Counted from the first letter of the stretch, positions 10,495 to 22,315 are shown. The stretch: 64,000 nt of DNA from Nyssa sinensis (GCA_008638375.1 CM018032.1:7205501-7269500), one strand, 5' to 3'. Notes: generated by a model from the sequence alone, not told the origin. Translations and numbers: made by a program.

Positions 10495-10657
10495 ATGCGC
10501 CAGTTTCAATTTCGCGCTTTCATGCGCCCATTTCGGTTTTCGCGCTCCCATGTGCTAGTTTTCGCGCTCCCATACACCAATTCTAGTTTCGCGCTCCCAT
10601 GAGCCAGTTTTTGCACTCCCATGCGTCAGTTCCAGTTTCGCGCTCCCATGCGCCTTG
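10495..10657 (+). repeat. CG-rich minisatellite inside the copia-like element
   Basis: About six and a half units of 22-28 bp. Each has the form ATGCGCCAGTTT followed by a variable middle and TTTCGCGCTCCC. Units begin at 10495, 10522, 10550, 10572, 10599 and 10621. It is much richer in CpG than anything else in the window, and it replaces the pol coding region. Confidence 0.85.
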
Positions 10658-10761
10658 CTACGCGTTGTCACTGACTCTATTGAGAGTCCTACTTCACACC
10701 TTTCAAACTTTATTTGCAAACTCAAGTTGGTCTACTTCCCACCTTGAGTTTGAGGGGAGGG
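10658..10761 (+). pseudogene. Copia polyprotein 3' end and polypurine tract
   Basis: Short remnant of the sequence that normally closes copia pol, including CTTGAGTTTGAGGGGAGGG (10743-10761), a polypurine tract adjoining the right LTR at 10762. Confidence 0.5.
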
Positions 10762-11040
10762 TGTTAAGAATATATTAGGGTTACCTATATATTATTGTAA
10801 TACTAGAGTTAAGGTTAGCTGCCACACATATTATTGTGTAATATATTAGGGTTTCATAGTTTACTTTCTTTATTAATACTTTTCATGTATAACCTTATAA
10901 CCCTCCTATATAAGGAGCTTTCTTGTTTAGTTTCAATATAATTCAATAAAACACAATGTAATCGTTTGAGTTTTTCCATTCTCTCTCTCTCTTTCTTCTC
11001 TTTCTTCTTTTTTATTATATTTTTTTCTTTAATTTTAACA
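10762..11040 (+). repeat. Right LTR of the non-autonomous copia-like element
   Basis: Begins TGTTAAGAATATATTAGGG after the purine tract and ends TTTTAACA. CCTATATAAGGAG at about 10906 is the TATA-like box, as in the left copies. Confidence 0.82.
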
Positions 11041-11345
11041 TTCTCAGGGAACTTGAAGTAGCTTACAAAATACCAAACAAATAGGGAGAGCCAAAACAAT
11101 AACACCTGAAATATTTGCCTAGGGAGAGACCAAGGATATATACCAAAGGAAGAGATTCAAGGATCAACTGCTCAAAATCTGGCTAACACCACAAGACCCA
11201 ACCACCAAACCAAAACAAAGCCTCAAATCTTCTGCACTTCACTGCTACTTACCCAAACAAAACAAAGCAATCTCAGACAACCAACAACCAAGCTCGCCAA
11301 CAAACCAAAACACCCCCCAAACAGAAGAACATCAAATGTCAGTGG
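11041..11345 (-). mobile_element. LINE 3' region (minus strand), proximal part
   Basis: A/C-rich on the plus strand, hence G/T-rich on the minus strand, as in the part at 3519-3764. The two parts abut the two ends of the copia-like element. No ORF2 coding sequence is visible, so the 5' side is either truncated or too decayed. The right limit is approximate. Confidence 0.45.
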
Positions 11346-11439
11346 CTTGGGACGTTGATTCAAGTTCCTGTAGATACTTAGGATCAGCTGCTACTAATGA
11401 TCTGATTAACATTGCAGATCAAGTCATTAATCGAGTAAT

Positions 11440-11630
11440 CAATTTTTTTCAGATTGGAATTTACTCAGAAGGCTACTTTAAGCTTCACCGACTCTATTAG
11501 CTTATTCCAACATGGCTCTACTTTGTTGAAGAGACCGTCATTTCCCATGGACACTTTTACCATTAAATTGAATGGCACTAGATTTATCATTTTTGGAGTT
11601 AAGACTCCGTGCATAAATGGACGAGGATGA
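11440..11630 (+). pseudogene. Possible copia gag N-terminal remnant
   Basis: One frame is open for about 60 codons and reads SFTDSISLFQHG...SFPMDTFTIKLNGTRF. The DTFTIKLNG part resembles the start of copia gag proteins. It ends at TGATGA near 11626 with a poly-T run after it. This is a family resemblance only; it could be coincidental. Confidence 0.3.
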
Positions 11631-12699
11631 TGAGTTTTTTTTTTTTTCCTTTTCGTTTCTAGATTTTATGTTTATGTTTATTTCTTTTTCTCTTTCTTTG
11701 ATTTAATGATGTTCCCCGAATAAAGGCATGATTCCATTCCACATATCATGACTTGTTCATTAAGACTGGAAGCACGTTAGATATCTTCTTTTCGAAATTA
11801 AGACCCAATCAAGGCTTTGCTTTGAAAATGAAGCAAAGGAGCAAACAAAAAACTTTGCCACCACTAAAATGCGAATGCCAATTTTGACTTTTGAACTGTT
11901 CATACACAACTGTTTTTTTTTTTTTTTTTTCCATATGGGACACTTCTTGTGCAAAAAGATTCTTTAAAATTACACCTGAGTTTATTTAAAATTATATATA
12001 TTTGTGGACAGTGCTTGGCTGATTTCAAACGAGGTAAAAAAAATTTTTTTTTACTTACGTACGTGTCACAATTTTAGTGTGTTACGTATGCAATCATATT
12101 TATATCATATGATTATTTAGTTTTAACTAAAAATAAAAATTAAATAAAATTAAAAAATTTATGTGCATTGGATATGTAGTATATTGTGATTAATACATGT
12201 ACCCAAGTCAGAAAGAATTTCTCTTACCGAATTTGGAGTTAAATATTATCTTATAAATATATAATATTTGTTAAATAATTAAAAAAGAAAGTATGAAAAT
12301 TGATACTTCATAATCAGTTTTTATCAAATATCCAATTAATAATTAATTTTACCAAAATCAGTTGTACAAAGTTAATTTTTAAAAATTAATTATTTCGTAA
12401 TCTAAAACTCTTCTAAAAGTGTAAAAAGTCAATTCAAGAAATTATTTCAACTACTTCGAATAAAAAGCAAGTGGTTCCCATCCTTTTCTATTCTTGGCAT
12501 TGTCTTGTTTTTAAACCAGTGGAAGGTACACCTACAGCTATAGGCATAAAAAAAAAAAAACTAATTAATTCAGTTGAAAAGGGGGTTGTTCATTGAAATA
12601 AAATAAAAAAAAATGTAGTAAGGTCCCATACAAGTAATGGTTTGCTGATAAACAAAAGAAACCTCCTTGAATTAATTTCAATTTTCAAATATGGTTTTG
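11631..12699. other. Intergenic, AT-rich, no feature recognised
   Basis: Long A and T runs (for example 11910-11930) and AT-rich sequence lacking believable coding frames. It lies upstream of WAK gene 1. Confidence 0.5.
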
Positions 12700-13054
12700 T
12701 AATTTTGACTTGTTCACCTTGGAGAATGTACATGTAGATATAGACCTCCACGCAGTTGGATACAATTGTTTAAAATGGTTGGGTCTGACTGAATCTACTT
12801 AGATCAAAAGAATAACAGAGAACCATCATTGTTTTCCACATGATTATTAATTCACAAATCTTTCTCAAAGACGCAACATGATTTATAATATTATTGTCTC
12901 CAAATTTTTCAGAACCACTCCATATCCACACTAGATGTGTACTGGTTGACCAGAATCTGTATTCCAGGACCCAGTCCCACTTGGAGGTAAATTGGATTTA
13001 TAAAGAGAAACCAATTCAGGACTTCTGAAGACGAACACCAAATTAAAAAGTTTG
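12700..13054 (+). promoter_or_regulatory. Proximal promoter and leader of WAK gene 1
   Basis: A TATA box (TATAAA) lies at 12999-13004, about 50 bp before the start ATG, so a short leader is expected. WRKY-type W-box cores are at 12705-12710 (TTGACT) and 12946-12951 (TTGACC). W-boxes are known binding sites for WRKY factors in defence genes. The assignment here is from motif and position only. Confidence 0.45.
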
Positions 13055-16000
13055 ATGAAGAAAAGCATGGCCTTGCATGAAATGCTTGTGCAATTGATCA
13101 CATTGCTTATGGCAATATTATCAGCAAGAGCAATAGCAGCAACATCTCAGCCCAAGCCTGGCTGCCCAACTAGCTGTGGAAATCTTTCCATCCCTTTCCC
13201 CTTTGGCACCAGCGATGGTTGCTACCTCGATGATTCTTTCTTTCTCACCTGTAATGATACTCATTACAACCCCCCAAGAACATTTGCTGGGGATGAACAA
13301 GTACTTGATATATCAGTTGATGGCCATATGCGAGTTGCATCCAATTTTGCACAAGATTGTTTCAACAAGTCAGGTTTGCTATTCAGGAAATATACGAATT
13401 TCAGTTTGTCAAACTTTGTTATCTCCAGTACGCGTAACAAGTTCACTGCCGTTGGCTGTGACACCATTGGAGTTGCAGCAGGGAAAGGTTCTGAGGGACA
13501 GAACTACGCTATTGGTTGTGTATCGTATTGTAACCGTTTTGAGAGCGTGGATAATGGTTCTTGCTCGGGATTTGGATGTTGTCAGACTTCAATGCCACAA
13601 GGAGCTACAGACTTTACAGTGGGTGTTGGGAGCACATGGAACCATACCAACATATCGGACTTCAATCCATGTGGTTATGCTTTTGTGGTTGAAGAAGATT
13701 ATTTCAATTTTTCTTCTTTAGATCTCAAGGATTTCCAGAACAGAGAGAATGTCCCTATGGTGCTTGATTGGGCTATAGGAAATGACACATGCGAAGAAGC
13801 AAAGGAAAACTCACCAAGCTATGCTTGTCGAGCTGTAAACAGTGATTGTTACAATTCATCGAATGGACTGGGTTATTTTTGCAATTGCTCAAGAGGTTAT
13901 CAAGGGAACCCTTATCTCATTGATGGTTGCCAAGGTACTAATACATATCTCAAGCAATGTATTTTTAATTTTTATCTTCATTTGTATTTCTATTTTTTTT
14001 ATATGCATAAAAATTATATATATAAAATAAAAAATTTAGGTCAGAGCACACACCCATACATCAACTGACTTCCCAGAAAACAACTACAAATCTCTAACAC
14101 CTATCTATGCATATCAGTTGGTAAGATACAAAATATTAAAATTGCTCTTTTCATGTTTTGTTTTTCAATTTTTCAAAATTCTGACTATTTTTTTTTATTT
14201 TTCAAAAGAATATTGACAAAAATCTTAAATTTATTTTTATATAAAATAATAAAAAAAAATTAAAAGAAGTTAAAAAAATTGATTAAAATTGAAAAAATAT
14301 AAAAAAAAAATAAAAGATACAGTTTTGTCATTTTAGAAAAAAATATTAACCGGAGGAGATATAGGTATATTGTCACGTAAGGTAGGAGAGGTAAATGTAA
14401 TTTCAGAAATCATAAAAAATATCAATATAATTGTCAGAAACCTCTAAAAATGTTTGTGTAATTTACCCTAGACATAAGAACATCACATAATACTTCACAT
14501 TGAGTATACAAATGGAAAAAAAAAATTACGAATACATAGCATTTTCCTATATATTTAATAAGTTGTCTTCGTTGTCTTACATGTACGCATATCTCATGTT
14601 AACCTCTTGGCTGGTTGAGGATATAATTTGTCCTTCCTAATTGGGCACTTGTTTTATTTATTTGTTTTTTTTCTCCAGATATCAATGAGTGTGAAATTTC
14701 AAATCCCTGCGTTAAAAAATGCAAAAATTTGCCTGGGAATTTTTCATGTCCTTGCCCAGAGGGGTATGATGGGGATGGAAGAAAAGATGGAATAGGCTGC
14801 CAATATAAGGGTTCTATCTTGCTTAATGTTTCTTTAGGTGAGTATTTGATTCCTTTATGAAAGAACCAATAAATAGTGCCAATTCAAATGTTGGTTCATA
14901 AACTTGAAATGTTAAATTTGCCAAGTTTTTCAACCTCTTCATTTTATTATTCTTGCATAATTCCATAGTAATGTTTGTTCCATGACAATTGTTCAAGTTT
15001 CAACAGAAACAACACATTAAAATCTTGCCTACTTGGTAGTGATGCTTTAGTTGTGTTATATGCAGGCCTAAGCATAAGCCTCTTAGTTCTTGTTGTGGGT
15101 AGTTCTTGGATATATTGGATTGTCAAAAAGAGAAAGCACATGAAATTAAAAGAAAAATTCTTTCAGCAAAATGGTGGATTAATGTTCCAACAGCAGCTCT
15201 CGAGACACGAAGGCTCAATTGAAACTGCTAAGATATTTACCATAGAAGATCTCAAGAAGGCCACCAACAACTACGATGAAAGTAGAGTAATAGGCCGCGG
15301 TGGCTTCGGAACAGTTTACAAAGGAGTATTACCAGATAATAGGGTGGTTGCCATTAAAAAGTCCAAAATAAGTGATCAAAACCAAATTGAACAGTTTATC
15401 AATGAGGTGATTGTCCTTTCACAAATCAACCATAGGAATGTTGTAAAGCTGTTAGGGTGTTGTTTGGAGACAGAAGTCCCTTTACTTGTTTATGAATTTA
15501 TCACAAATGGAACACTCTCCTACCATATTCATAATGAAGGTCGTGCAACCTCGCTTTCTTGGGAGATGCGTTTGAAGATAGCAGCTGAAATTGCTGGAGC
15601 CATTGCATATTTGCACTCTGCAGCTTCGATGCCAATCATTCACAGAGATATTAAGAGTACCAACATCTTACTGGATGATAATTACACAGCAAAAGTGGCT
15701 GACTTTGGAGCTTCAAAATTAGTTCCTGTAGATCAAGCTCAATTGACTACATTGGTGCAAGGAACTTTTGGCTACTTGGATCCCGAGTACTTCCACTCAA
15801 GCCAATTGACCGAAAAGAGTGATGTTTATAGCTTTGGAGTTCTCCTTGCTGAGCTATTAACAGGTGAGAAGGCACTTTCCTTTGTCAGACCCGAGAAAGA
15901 TAGAAACCTAGCAATGTACTTTGATTCTTTGATGGAAGAGGGTCGCTTGTTTCAAATTCTTGACCATAGACCGGTGAACAAGGGAAAATTCGAGCAGCTC

Positions 16001-16285
16001 AAGGAAGTCGCTGAGCTTGCAAGGAGGTGCTTAAGAGTAAAAGGAGAGGAAAGGCCTACTATGAAAGAAGTAGCAATGGAGCTTGAAGGATTGAGAGTGA
16101 TGGAGAAGCATCCATGGGTAAATGTAAATCTGTATCCTGAAGAGACTGAGCTCTTGCTTGCTAAAACTGTTCCTTCATATGGATATAATAATGGTACTAT
16201 CGGTGTTGATAATGGTTGTAGCACAAGTACTGGTTATGATAGCATGAAGAACCAAGTGATAGTGTCATTAAATGACGGGCGGTAG
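13055..16285 (+). CDS. Wall-associated receptor kinase-like protein (WAK gene 1), RD kinase
   Basis: Three exons: 13055-13934, 14679-14837 and 15066-16285, with GT/AG introns both in phase 1, giving 752 residues, usual for WAKs. The ATG at 13055 starts [11 protein letters not shown] hydrophobic signal peptide ends near ARAIA (about residue 28). Then comes a galacturonan-binding type domain ([17 protein letters not shown]) and a WAK-associated part ([13 protein letters not shown]). An EGF-like part follows, and exon 2 encodes a six-Cys calcium-binding type EGF (DINEC, about 294-335). The membrane helix is about 348-366. Kinase residues: GRGGFGTV 423-430, Lys 444 in VAIKK, HRD 539-541, DFG 559-561, then [10 protein letters not shown]. 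All catalytic residues are present. Family role: sensing pectin fragments at the cell wall and signalling inside. The specific ligand is unknown. Confidence 0.93.
13935..14678 (+). other. Intron 1 of WAK gene 1, with an AT-rich dispersed repeat
   Basis: GTACTA donor and TTCTCCAG acceptor. About 14150-14470 is an A/T-rich stretch with motifs GTCATTTT, GGAGGAGATATAGGTAT and TGTAATTTCAGAAAT. These recur in similar order at 24.7-25.1 kb, so a small dispersed repeat, perhaps a MITE, lies in the intron. Confidence 0.6.
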
Positions 16286-17289
16286 TATTTTCTGGGCTAA
16301 TTTTGGGTGCAATTTTTGTCACTTTTAGACTTGCTAATAGCTAAGACAAACCAAGTTACATTGTAGACACAATAATTGGTTTGAATTTGTAATTAACTTA
16401 TAGTTCTTTCTGTATGTATATATATATATATATATATATATGGGTTTTTCTTGATGATTAGTATTTGTCAATTGAAGGGTTGAGCATTTCTCGATGTAGA
16501 AATTATAGCTGCAGTTCCACTTATCCTCTTCATGGCCCCTGATTTCTGACAGGGTTAACAATGGAATAACCTTCTATTATATGAATGTATGATTACCTAT
16601 TCTATTTAATCCAAGGGTCGATGTCGGTGTTGCTTCTGATACATTCCTGAGAACAAAATTAACAATTGCAGATGTGTTTGACAATCAATTATATATTTCA
16701 TACCATCCTAATTTATATTTGGTCAGCACAGTTATGTCAACTACATTTTCCCAAGAAAATTAACTATTGAGTAATCTGTTCTACTGTATTATAATGAATG
16801 TATGTATAAACTTCATTGAAGAATCATAACATTCAGACCCACTAAGACATGAAACTAATGATGTAGCTTAGATGAAATGAGCTTTGGAGTAGGACCCACT
16901 AAAATATTCTACCAATGAAAAACCTCTGTTTTAAACAGAGGCATAGAAGAATACAAATACCTGAATGAGCTTAAATCTTGGCTTCGTGCAGGGCACAATA
17001 CAGGACTTCGGGCCCATTCGGGCAGGGCCTCAGCCCAAAAAATAAAGACCATCCTCTAAATAGTGGTACTTCGGGCTAGGCTTGGATTTGGGCCAGACTT
17101 GGCCTGCAAAAAAAAAAACGTCGCCACAGGTTATTTTTTTGTAAAACAAGTGGCTAAAGACTTTTTAGAGCAATTAAAAACAATCCAAATTTATGCTAAT
17201 TTTTTAGTGAAAAGTAGCCACCTCAAGATACCCATACTCGAAGCCCAACAAACTTATGAGACTTTTCAATTTTTAAGTCAAATTCATTT
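16286..17289. other. 3' flank of WAK gene 1 and intergenic sequence
   Basis: Contains an (AT)n microsatellite at 16416-16441. A 9-bp inverted repeat with one central base (CCTCTGTTTTAAACAGAGG) lies at 16923-16941. A GGGCC-rich patch at about 17000-17105 is of the kind found in dispersed plant repeats. No gene seen. The poly(A) site of gene 1 was not fixed. Confidence 0.5.
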
Positions 17290-17690
17290 GTTTAGGCTCT
17301 TAATTTAACATAATTAAATTTTTTATCATTTATAGATAGTTTTAGATTTGTAATTAATTACTTTGTCTAGAAAATTCGGAATGGAATTGTAACTATCTTT
17401 TCTTATTTTATTTAGTTTCCACCTTTTACTTTATTCCCAACTTTTCTAATTTTTTATTTCTCTAATTTCTTAATTCTTTTAAGACTAGGATGGAAATTAG
17501 AAGTTTTCTACTTAAATTAGTAGTCTTTATAAATATGATGTAATAAACTATTATTATACAATTCTATCAATAATATATCAATTTCAAATTTAAAAAATTA
17601 TTTTCTTGTCGATTAAATAATACTCATATTACTTGAATTTAAAGAATTTAACATACTTTTTGTACGGTTTCAACTTATTGAATCAATAGT
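17290..17690 (+). repeat. LTR-like remnant, family shared with 31.1 kb and 60.0 kb
   Basis: Shares the order GATGTAATAAACT, TATCAATAATAT, then TTTAACATAC with the remnant at 31115-31434, which ends in a primer site. It is diverged and has no primer site of its own. Confidence 0.4.
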
Positions 17691-18039
17691 AGGAATCTAC
17701 AATTATTGGAGATATAATCAAGTCCTATTGTTATCATAAAGAAAACAATAGCAATAATCTTTAGAAAAGGTATGATATTAGAGTAATGTTTGGTAGTTGA
17801 GAAGGGTTTTTTTTTTTTTTTGATAATCTAAGTATTTTCTATCCTTTCAGTTGAAAAGAGATATGATATTGGAATAATGTTTGGTAGTATATATATATAT
17901 CACATCATTTAAAATACAAATTTTAAAACAAAATTTTGAGACATGACGTAACTTTACTTTAAATTACTGCACGAAAATTAAAAAAATTGCAATTAGGAGT
18001 TCCCTAAAAAATATATATAAGAAAATCATTCCATAGTAA

Positions 18040-18127
18040 ATTATTTATTGATGTAGTGCTCCAAACTTGTTTTTGAGAATTCATCAATAAGTTTCTTCTT
18101 TTCTTTGTTTATCCAAAAAAAAAAAGA
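18040..18127 (+). mobile_element. Possible truncated LINE 3' tail
   Basis: CATCAATAAGTTTCTTC followed by TTTGTTTATCC and a run of about 12 A's resembles plant LINE 3' ends such as that at 56.6 kb. No target duplication was found. Confidence 0.3.
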
Positions 18128-18499
18128 TAATGGAATACTAGTAAGGTGGTAGCTATATACAAACCACATTAATAATAACTTTTTCAATATAATTTCTAAC
18201 ATTAAGACGCGTTTATTGACATAAACTAATAGTTTATCATTATCTCATGATTTGCCTTGGACATTTTTACTGGAATGGCTTCCTTGAGAGAGCATCCCAA
18301 ACGCTGAAAATTGCATTTGAGGCGAAAACAACAGTTAAACAAACGGCTACTAAAACTCAAACAATGTAATTCATGTTAGGTTTGTAACCAATATGAATCA
18401 TACAATTTAAAAAAAAAAAAAAAGTTTAGAATTACATTATTTTTTATAATTGATATACCACAAAATGACAGACCAATCTACATGTGACATGTGTGATTA

Positions 18500-19012
18500 C
18501 AAAGCTCAATCATCTAGAGCACACTTAAATGCTCGGTCCTTCCGAACTGGCTTATCCCCTTATCCTCCAGTACTCACAGGTCCGAGAGTAGAGGCCTTCA
18601 GAGCACTCCACAGTATTCAGAGCTCATCACTGCCTTGATCACTTACCGAGCAGAGAATAAGGAAACAGTCTTCAATCAATCAGGAAACTGCCACTCACGG
18701 ATATCTCCCAAGGCGCAGTGTCTAACAAAGTAACTGTCATTCTTCGATGATTAAATCCCTACTATCATGACTCCAAATCCTAATCAACTTAGGAATCACA
18801 AAGCCTATAAATAAAACCCTAAGGTACGCTATATTTTTCATGCTCATTCTTTGGCTTACATACAGTTTCTCAATTTAGTTTATTAACTTAAGCATCGGAA
18901 CGGCTACCGCCGGAGCCAATTTGGTGACCCTCTGATTCTCTTTTTTGAGTATTCCTCAAGCAAAGGAGTTCGGAGTCCATGGCAGTCCTCAACAGAGCCA
19001 AAAAGTGCAGCA
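18500..19012 (+). repeat. LTR fragment, possibly Tat/Ogre-lineage gypsy
   Basis: GCCTATAAATAAAACCC at about 18803 looks like an LTR TATA region. It is followed by TTAAGCATCGGAACGGCTA and CCGCCGGAGCC (about 18890-18920), typical of the 3' part of Tat-type LTRs. A diverged version of the same segment occurs near 20650. No coding part is attached. Confidence 0.4.
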
Positions 19013-20186
19013 TCAATAATCTTAATTATTAAAAAAAATTTTTTGAAGAGATTGATATAATCTTTCTTCTCTTACTTTTCTAGGTCTTATCATTTTTTTT
19101 CTCTATACAAGTCATACACCAGAAAAGAGAGTATGCTCCACTTTTTCTTTCTTGTAGGAAAATAATTTTTTTTATTATTGTATATAATTATCCTTTTTAA
19201 ACTACATATTTATAGGAATTTACAAAATTAGGATAAAAGTAGAGATCTAGGGTCCCGCCAAATTAGTTCCAATTAGTCAATTAATTTTTAATTAACTCTT
19301 AATTAATTAATGACTAATTAATTCTACTAAATAATTAGAATTGCACTATAATTTTGTGAAATAGAGAAAATTTCATAATCACTAAGCTTATACAGTGGGC
19401 CTCTCTACCTAAATATCAATAATTAGGATTGAGTTTATTCACTGTCAAATTAATTCTTAATTATTTTTACAACTTATTTCACCAATTATTAATCACTATA
19501 AAATGATCAACATCTCAATAAATAATTTATTGAAAAGACCGGATTCAAATTTCAGTGATTAATCAATTGAATTAATACATTGGTGATATCATTTTCTCTA
19601 ATTTAGAGAGTGTAGATTCTATCTTGAGAATATGTATTTTCACACTCTAAATAATGATTTCCTAAGATACTGAGGTGTTGATCTAAAAGATTTCACTCGT
19701 TGGTCATTCAAAGTCACCACTGTTAAGAACTTGAGTCCACTATTCTCTCAGGATTAAGAACTTATCGTGAATAGTGAATATAAAAAACACGTCAAAGATG
19801 ACAACTTTATATGATATATTTTTTATAGTGATCCAGTTTAGTATATTCTAAATACATCAATATAATAACTCAGAGTTTACTACTCTAATAGTTGAGATAA
19901 ATCACCCTATCACATAGAGGTTAAGTTTATTACAGTTACACAGACAAGATGCCCAGTCTTATCAATGATTGCGAACAATTCTAGAATTGCTTGATCATAA
20001 GTTTATATCTCCTGTATATTAATCTCATTTACATATATACACTATTTCTAATAACAATTCAAGAACTAACTATCTCATGGTATAAAATAACATCCATATG
20101 CATGATAATATGAAACTCAATAATAAAAAATCAAATTTATTAAATAATAACAAAATGTCTTGGATATGAAAGCATACATCCTAACA
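19013..20186. repeat. Truncated copy of the solo LTR at 60.6-61.9 kb
   Basis: Aligns by eye almost along its whole length with 60751-61912: TTCTCTT...AGGTCTT, CAGTGATTAA, GAATAGTGAATA, TATAGTGATCCAGT, ATGTCTTGGATATGA, and the end ATCCTAACA at 20186. The first ~105 bp of the LTR are missing, and no target duplication is visible. Orientation of the parent element is not determined. Confidence 0.75.
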
Positions 20187-20349
20187 CTTCACTATGTTGT
20201 TTAAGAAATTCTTTAGAACATGGTCAGCTGTAGGTCATTTTCGACATTCATAGAAGCACCCAATGGAAACCTTTTTTTTTTTTATTACTGATACGCCATA
20301 AATTAATACTGACTTAATATCTTTACACGTGTGTATTATGTTCATAAGT

Positions 20350-20760
20350 ACGAAAATCAATTATATTTGGGTATCAATCAGGTTGGTGCCTGCCGAGTAA
20401 GAATAATGGAATTCTGAGTTGATTAGTACCTTGAAGAGACTACCAATATCAAAATAATAAAATAGAGTCCAACATGGTGACTTCTATTAATGAATATCTT
20501 CCAAATCCGATTTTTATGGTTCTTAATCCTATTCGAATTTGGATAACTAACAATTTATAAATAAAGTTATAAAGTTCACTTTCAATTTATGGTCAATTAT
20601 TTTCTTTCAATGACAATTTTTCTATTTTTTTTTTCTAATTTTACCATTGAAACAACTACTACCGAAGATAATTTAGTGGTCCTCTAACCTTTCTTCTTGA
20701 CAAAAAACCTTAAAGGAATTGAATTCCGTCCAAGAAACTGGTAACATCAATTACCAATGT
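20350..20760 (+). repeat. Second, more diverged Tat-like LTR fragment
   Basis: ACCATTGAAACAACTACTA, ACCGAAGATAATTTAGTGG and TCCTCTAACC (about 20640-20690) match the pattern of 18890-18940 with many changes. Confidence 0.33.
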
Positions 20761-20964
20761 AAGCTTTTATTACAACGTTCAAAAAGACATTGCAAAATGT
20801 GTCTTATATATATAATTTTATAAATAATTTTTTTTTACAAGTTATTTATTTACAATATATTATATTAATTTAAAATATTATTAAATAAAGAACAAAAAAA
20901 AGTTACAATTTATAAACAAAATTTACTCTGTAAACCAAAAATACTTCAAACCAATGTTTAATGT

Positions 20965-22315
20965 TAGAGCTGGTAATATTGGACACGACCCACGAATATG
21001 ATTCTAAAACAATACGAACTTAATTAGCAGGTTTTGGGTTAGATTTAATTGTGTTCGGTTCAAAATTGAGTCAGACACAATTAACACAATTACTATTTGT
21101 GTTGTGTATAGGTCGACCCGGCTAACCTGAAATTGACCCTAAATTGACACGATTATTAAACGTGTGTCATGACCTATGACCCGGAAATAACATGTTTAAC
21201 CGATTAACCCGAAATTGACCTGTTAAGACCCGTGACCCAAAAATGACACATTCAACCTCTTAATTTGAAATTGACCTATTAACACAAAATTAACATGATT
21301 ATATACGTATTTTATACTATTTAATACTAATACTATAAAAGAATTTAAAAATATATTAATTATTAAGTAATTTTATTAATAGTTTTAACCATGAATATAA
21401 ATATATAAGTATTAATATAAACAATAATAAAGATATAATAATTTAAAAAATAGTTGAATTCATCTTTATCACTTTAATAATAAATTTAATGAGATATAAA
21501 TTACAAGACAAATCTTAATAAAAAATAATAATAATTTAATAAATTAGATTATATTGATTAAGCATAATAGTTGTGTAATCCTTTCAAATATTCTAAAATA
21601 ATATGATTAAACTTAAATAAATCATATATTACTATTCTTTATCTCTTTTCCTCTCTCTTCCTAAAATAATGTTCTTAAATTATTCTATATTAATTATCTT
21701 TTAAAAAAATTATGGTAATAAAAATAAATTAATTAACATATTTTTTGAAAGGATTTTTTTAAATTTTTTTTTGAAATCTTTTTGGAAGAAATTTTTTGTA
21801 TCTATATTCAATTTGGTCTTATAAATGTATTAGGCATTTGGACCTAAATGAAACATCATTTGCAAAAAAAATTTATTTTAATTTGAACGATTTGTGTTAA
21901 TAAATGGTGAGTATTTTTTTTTATTATTTAAATTATAATTTGAATAAGAATGATTTGATTAAGTTAATTATTATGTTTTAAATAAAAATAATATATAATT
22001 TATTCAAATAGATTATTCGTGTCAAATAGATTATTTGTATTAAATAAATTATGTATGTTTAAATAAGTTATTCGTGTCATGTCGAGTCATTTGATTTGAC
22101 ATGATCTATTTATTAAACAGATTAATCGAATTAAGTTATATCGTGTTATTTTATTTAATAAAAAAATTGTGTTTGAGTTAAAAAAATTGACATAATTAGT
22201 TAATTGAACTGTGTTCAAATTAAGATTATTTTTAATATATATATATATATATATATATGTGTATGTATCATGACATAACTCAATGACAACAGGCGAATAC
22301 GGATTACCACTCCTA
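20965..22315. mobile_element. Candidate non-autonomous hAT-like element
   Basis: Imperfect terminal inverted repeats: TAGAGCTGGTAATATT at the left, and at the right TAGGAGTGGTAATCCG when read on the minus strand. Flanks TTTAATGT (20957-20964) and TTTAACGG (22316-22323) agree at 6 of 8 bases, fitting an old 8-bp duplication. The left 350 bp carry repeated GACCCG/GACACG/AACCCGAAATTGACC motifs, as seen in plant repeats of this type. No transposase. Confidence 0.45.

Larger units (their letters stand above)
3765..11040 (+). mobile_element. Non-autonomous copia-like LTR element with tandem left LTRs, itself interrupted by a gypsy element
   Basis: LTRs of about 255-280 bp end in TTTTAACA and are followed by TGGTATCAGAGC, a tRNA-Met primer binding site. 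Layout: LTR (3765-4020), 33-bp leader with PBS, LTR (4054-4320), identical leader, LTR (4354-4582 continued at 10222-10249), PBS at 10250, about 510 bp of internal DNA, purine tract, right LTR (10762-11040). Flanks TACTC (3760-3764) and TTCTC (11041-11045) agree at 4 of 5 bases and are the probable target duplication. The internal DNA holds only a gag start and a minisatellite, so the element needed enzymes from elsewhere. Confidence 0.75.

Noticed and set aside
3504..11564. 15-bp near-repeat as a firm LINE target duplication
   Set aside because: The right copy lies inside an apparently continuous gag-like frame, so the duplication is left only as a low-interest question.
13176..13721. 181-residue open frame overlapping WAK exon 1
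   Set aside because: It is a shifted frame inside the well-supported WAK exon, without homology of its own.
18450..18638. 62-residue frame
   Set aside because: Lies in a Tat-like LTR fragment; no protein resemblance.
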